Assembly (NCBI GenBank): GCA_903908025.1
Contig: CAIVQM010000081.1
Location: forward strand, 1-15,338
DNA from: an uncultured bacterium
GTDB lineage: Bacteria; Actinomycetota; Actinomycetes; S36-B12
Length of the DNA stretch: 15,338 nucleotides
Reading direction: 5' to 3'
Shown here: positions 13,449 through 15,338 of the stretch, in pieces
How positions within the stretch are numbered: position 1 is the first letter of the stretch
Layout of the letters: every line of letters starts with the position of its first letter
The notes under the pieces: model-generated
What the model saw: the letters and a program-made list of their open reading frames with translations, nothing else
The model's database searches: none
What the model was told of the DNA's origin: nothing
Translations under genes and position numbers: made by a program

Positions 13449-14390
13449 ATGACCCTTCCTACCCGCATGATCGGCGATTTCACCGTCTCCGCAGTTGGAC
13501 TTGGCTGCATGCCGATGTCCTTCGAGGACATGGTCGACCATCGCGAACGGGCGATCGAAACGATCCATCGCGCACTCGATCTCGGCATCACGATGCTCGA
13601 TACCGCGAACATCTACGCCCCGTCATGGGACACGGTGGGCCACAACGAGGCCCTTGTTGCCGAGGCGCTGCGGACGTACACCGGCACCGCGAACGTGGGT
13701 TCGCTCCTTGTCACGACGAAGGGCGGGCTCACACGGGGGCCAGACGATTGGTGGGGCCGGGACTCGAGCGTCGCAGGACTTCGTGCGGCGTGCGAGGCGA
13801 GCCTGACGGAGCTCGGGGTCGACGTCATCGATCTCTATCAGCACCATCGGCACGATCCGGAGTACACGTACCTGGCGCAGATGCAGTCGCTTGCCGCGCT
13901 GCAGGACGCTGGGCTCGTTCGTCGCGTGGGTCTGTCGAACGTGAATCCCGCCGAGCTCGCGTTGGCGCTCGAGGTGATTGGGGGCCCACGCGACGGTGGA
14001 ATCGTGTCCGTGCAGAACGAGTTCTCGCCGCGCTACCGCGGCGACGCCGACGTACTGGATCGATGCGGCGAGCTGGGGATCGCGTTCCTGCCCTGGTCGC
14101 CCCTGGGCGGATCGACGCAGGCGCATGACATCGGCTCGCACTACGCAGAGTTCGCCCGGGTCGGTGAGGAACTCGACGCGTCGGCTCAGGAGACCGTCAT
14201 CGCATGGCTGCTAGCGATCAGCCCGGTGATGATCCCCATCCCTGGAGCAACCCGGCCAGCGACGGTCGAGTCGATCGTTCGCGCCGTGTCCCTGTCTCTC
14301 ACCGACGATCAGATCAGTCGGCTGAGCGCCACGCTGCCGGCGATGGAGTCGATGTACCCCGACGACCTGCCGCGCAGCCCGCTGCGCTGA
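13449..14390 (+). CDS. Aldo/keto reductase
   Basis: The 313-residue product is a full-length NAD(P)H-dependent aldo/keto reductase barrel. The catalytic tetrad is visible: D51 in LDTANIY, Y56, K91 in VTTKGG, and H133 in LYQHHRHDP. The C-terminal cofactor region AISPVMIPIPGATRPATVES (about 256-275) is the usual phosphate- and ribose-binding stretch. The substrate cannot be told. The ATG at 13449 lies 31 bases after the uup stop. No Shine-Dalgarno is seen, but TATATG (13435-13440) is correctly placed as a -10 for transcription starting at the ATG, so a leaderless transcript is possible; read-through from the ABC-F gene is the alternative. It ends one base away from the convergent secreted-protein gene. 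Confidence 0.9.
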   Translation: MTLPTRMIGDFTVSAVGLGCMPMSFEDMVDHRERAIETIHRALDLGITMLDTANIYAPSWDTVGHNEALVAEALRTYTGTANVGSLLVTTKGGLTRGPDDWWGRDSSVAGLRAACEASLTELGVDVIDLYQHHRHDPEYTYLAQMQSLAALQDAGLVRRVGLSNVNPAELALALEVIGGPRDGGIVSVQNEFSPRYRGDADVLDRCGELGIAFLPWSPLGGSTQAHDIGSHYAEFARVGEELDASAQETVIAWLLAISPVMIPIPGATRPATVESIVRAVSLSLTDDQISRLSATLPAMESMYPDDLPRSPLR

Positions 14391-14391
14391 G

Positions 14392-15249
14392 TCAGGGAGT
14401 GGTCGGCGCGGGAGCCGGGGTGGCGGCCGGCTCGGGCGCCGGCGTGGGTGCGGGTGGGGGCGTGATGGCCTTCAGGTACTGGCTGTAGGGCACGAAGCAC
14501 TGCGCCGAACGCTTGCCCTGCTTCCAGCCCACCGAGGTCGGCCAGATGGCCCACCAGCCGGGGTATTTCTGGCCACCGGACCACTTCTTGCCCTGCTTCT
14601 CGCACAGTGCCCGCGTCTTGCGCTCCACCGTCGTCGTGCCGGGGAAGGACGAGCCGGGACCGCCGAGATCCTGGTCGAGCACCTTGATCCAGTTCTTCTT
14701 CGGCGTCAGGCACGGGTAGGCAGCCGTCGCGCGAGCATTCGGGCTGCCGGGCGTGCAGAAGTCGAACTGGACGAGCGGGGTGGCCGCGACGAGGGCAGCC
14801 GCCGTTCCGGTGAAGGGCTTGAGCTCGAGGCCGCCCTGGAGCACGACATCGCAACGCAGCCAACGTTCGCCACCGGCCCACTGGTCGTCCGTCGGGAATA
14901 GCACGACGGTGAGGAACCGACTGGGCAGCGCTCGGTCGGGCATGCCGAGATACGAGTTCATGGCGGCGATCGTGCAGGGCTGTCCCGCGGAGAGCTGCTT
15001 CGCCTGCGGGGCCTTCGACGGTATTCCGAAGGTCTCCGGCAGTGTCCCGATGTAGTAGGTCTCGGCGGTGTGCTCGGCGCTGCACTCGACGGCTGGCGCC
15101 GATGTGGACACGGCCTTGAGCACGGCCGCTCGGTAGGCGTAGCAGGATCCGACCTGGGCTGCAGCGGCGACGGCTGGGGCTGTGCCGACACCTGCGAGGG
15201 TGACAGCGGCGACGGCGACGGCAGTGATGCCGGCACGGAGCGAGAGCAT
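14392..15249 (-). CDS. Secreted Septum_form-like protein, Cys-rich with Pro-Ala tail
   Basis: The 285-residue product has a signal peptide (LRAG, hydrophobic core, cleavage near AVAAAA-Q at about 31). The mature part resembles the actinobacterial septum-formation (Septum_form) domain: GSCY (34-37), CSAEHTAETYYIG (56-68; the C-x-x-x-H-x-x-E pattern), a central Cys with Y-x-G (92-102), and WAGGERWLRCDV (124-135). A second part (about 165-260) has more cysteines and many Trp/Lys, including GWWAIWP. Eight cysteines suggest disulfides. The end (262-285) is a Pro/Ala/Thr tail as in wall-associated proteins. The ATG at 15249 is preferred over 15306 because AAGGAG lies four bases upstream and the signal peptide starts there. 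The function is inferred only from the domain name. Confidence 0.72.
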   Translation of the reverse strand: MLSLRAGITAVAVAAVTLAGVGTAPAVAAAAQVGSCYAYRAAVLKAVSTSAPAVECSAEHTAETYYIGTLPETFGIPSKAPQAKQLSAGQPCTIAAMNSYLGMPDRALPSRFLTVVLFPTDDQWAGGERWLRCDVVLQGGLELKPFTGTAAALVAATPLVQFDFCTPGSPNARATAAYPCLTPKKNWIKVLDQDLGGPGSSFPGTTTVERKTRALCEKQGKKWSGGQKYPGWWAIWPTSVGWKQGKRSAQCFVPYSQYLKAITPPPAPTPAPEPAATPAPAPTTP

Positions 15250-15338
15250 GGATCTCCTTGCGAAGGGGTTGCGGACGACCATAACCCACGCCCACCGCCA
15301 CCCCACCCCCTCGATCTTGAGGTTGGTGGCGCTTCGGC
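15250..15338. other. Upstream region of the Septum_form-like gene
   Basis: The region holds a possible -10 TATGGT for the minus-strand gene (complement of 15278-15283) without a good -35. CGCCACC (15296-15302) and GGTGGCG (15325-15331) form a 7-bp inverted repeat around a C-rich interior, which may be an operator or the terminator of a gene beyond the right edge. No coding sequence is evident. Confidence 0.3.

Overview
The window is high-GC DNA with actinobacterial character: frequent GTG starts, a tRNA gene without an encoded CCA, hairpin terminators lacking U-tracts, a Septum_form-type secreted protein and a CPxGH zinc-ribbon membrane protein. The genus cannot be fixed from the sequence; a Micrococcales- or Propionibacteriales-like actinomycete is a guess. 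Apart from the tail of an insertion sequence at the left edge, it reads as chromosomal DNA with mostly single-gene transcription units.

Layout. Bases 1-140 are the right end of an IS3-family element, which abuts a perfect 14-bp hairpin. Bases 191-7594 form the most coherent block: a membrane-anchored or secreted GH18 chitinase-like hydrolase with two chitin-binding modules (minus strand); a NarL-type response regulator (plus); an unusual eight-helix histidine kinase with a variant phosphoacceptor box (minus), convergent with the regulator; and a large processive GT2 (cellulose/chitin/hyaluronan synthase-like) membrane synthase (plus), divergent from the kinase. My inference is a polysaccharide module: a synthase, a matching hydrolase, and a two-component system that may control them.

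Bases 7595-8082 hold tRNA-Arg(ACG) with a recognisable promoter, followed by about 340 bases with no gene. This stretch has two diverged copies of a hairpin repeat, a second copy of the tRNA 3' end, and a 23-bp tandem pair of interleaved palindromes. It looks like a small mobile-element or integration scar.

Bases 8083-11558 carry four minus-strand genes: an ABM-like alpha/beta-barrel protein, a secreted metallophosphoesterase, a CPxGH zinc-ribbon membrane protein and an FkbM-type methyltransferase. Bases 11648-14390 carry two plus-strand genes, a Uup-type ABC-F ATPase and an aldo/keto reductase, both possibly leaderless. The last gene is a secreted, cysteine-rich Septum_form-like protein on the minus strand. 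It is tail to tail with the reductase, one base apart.
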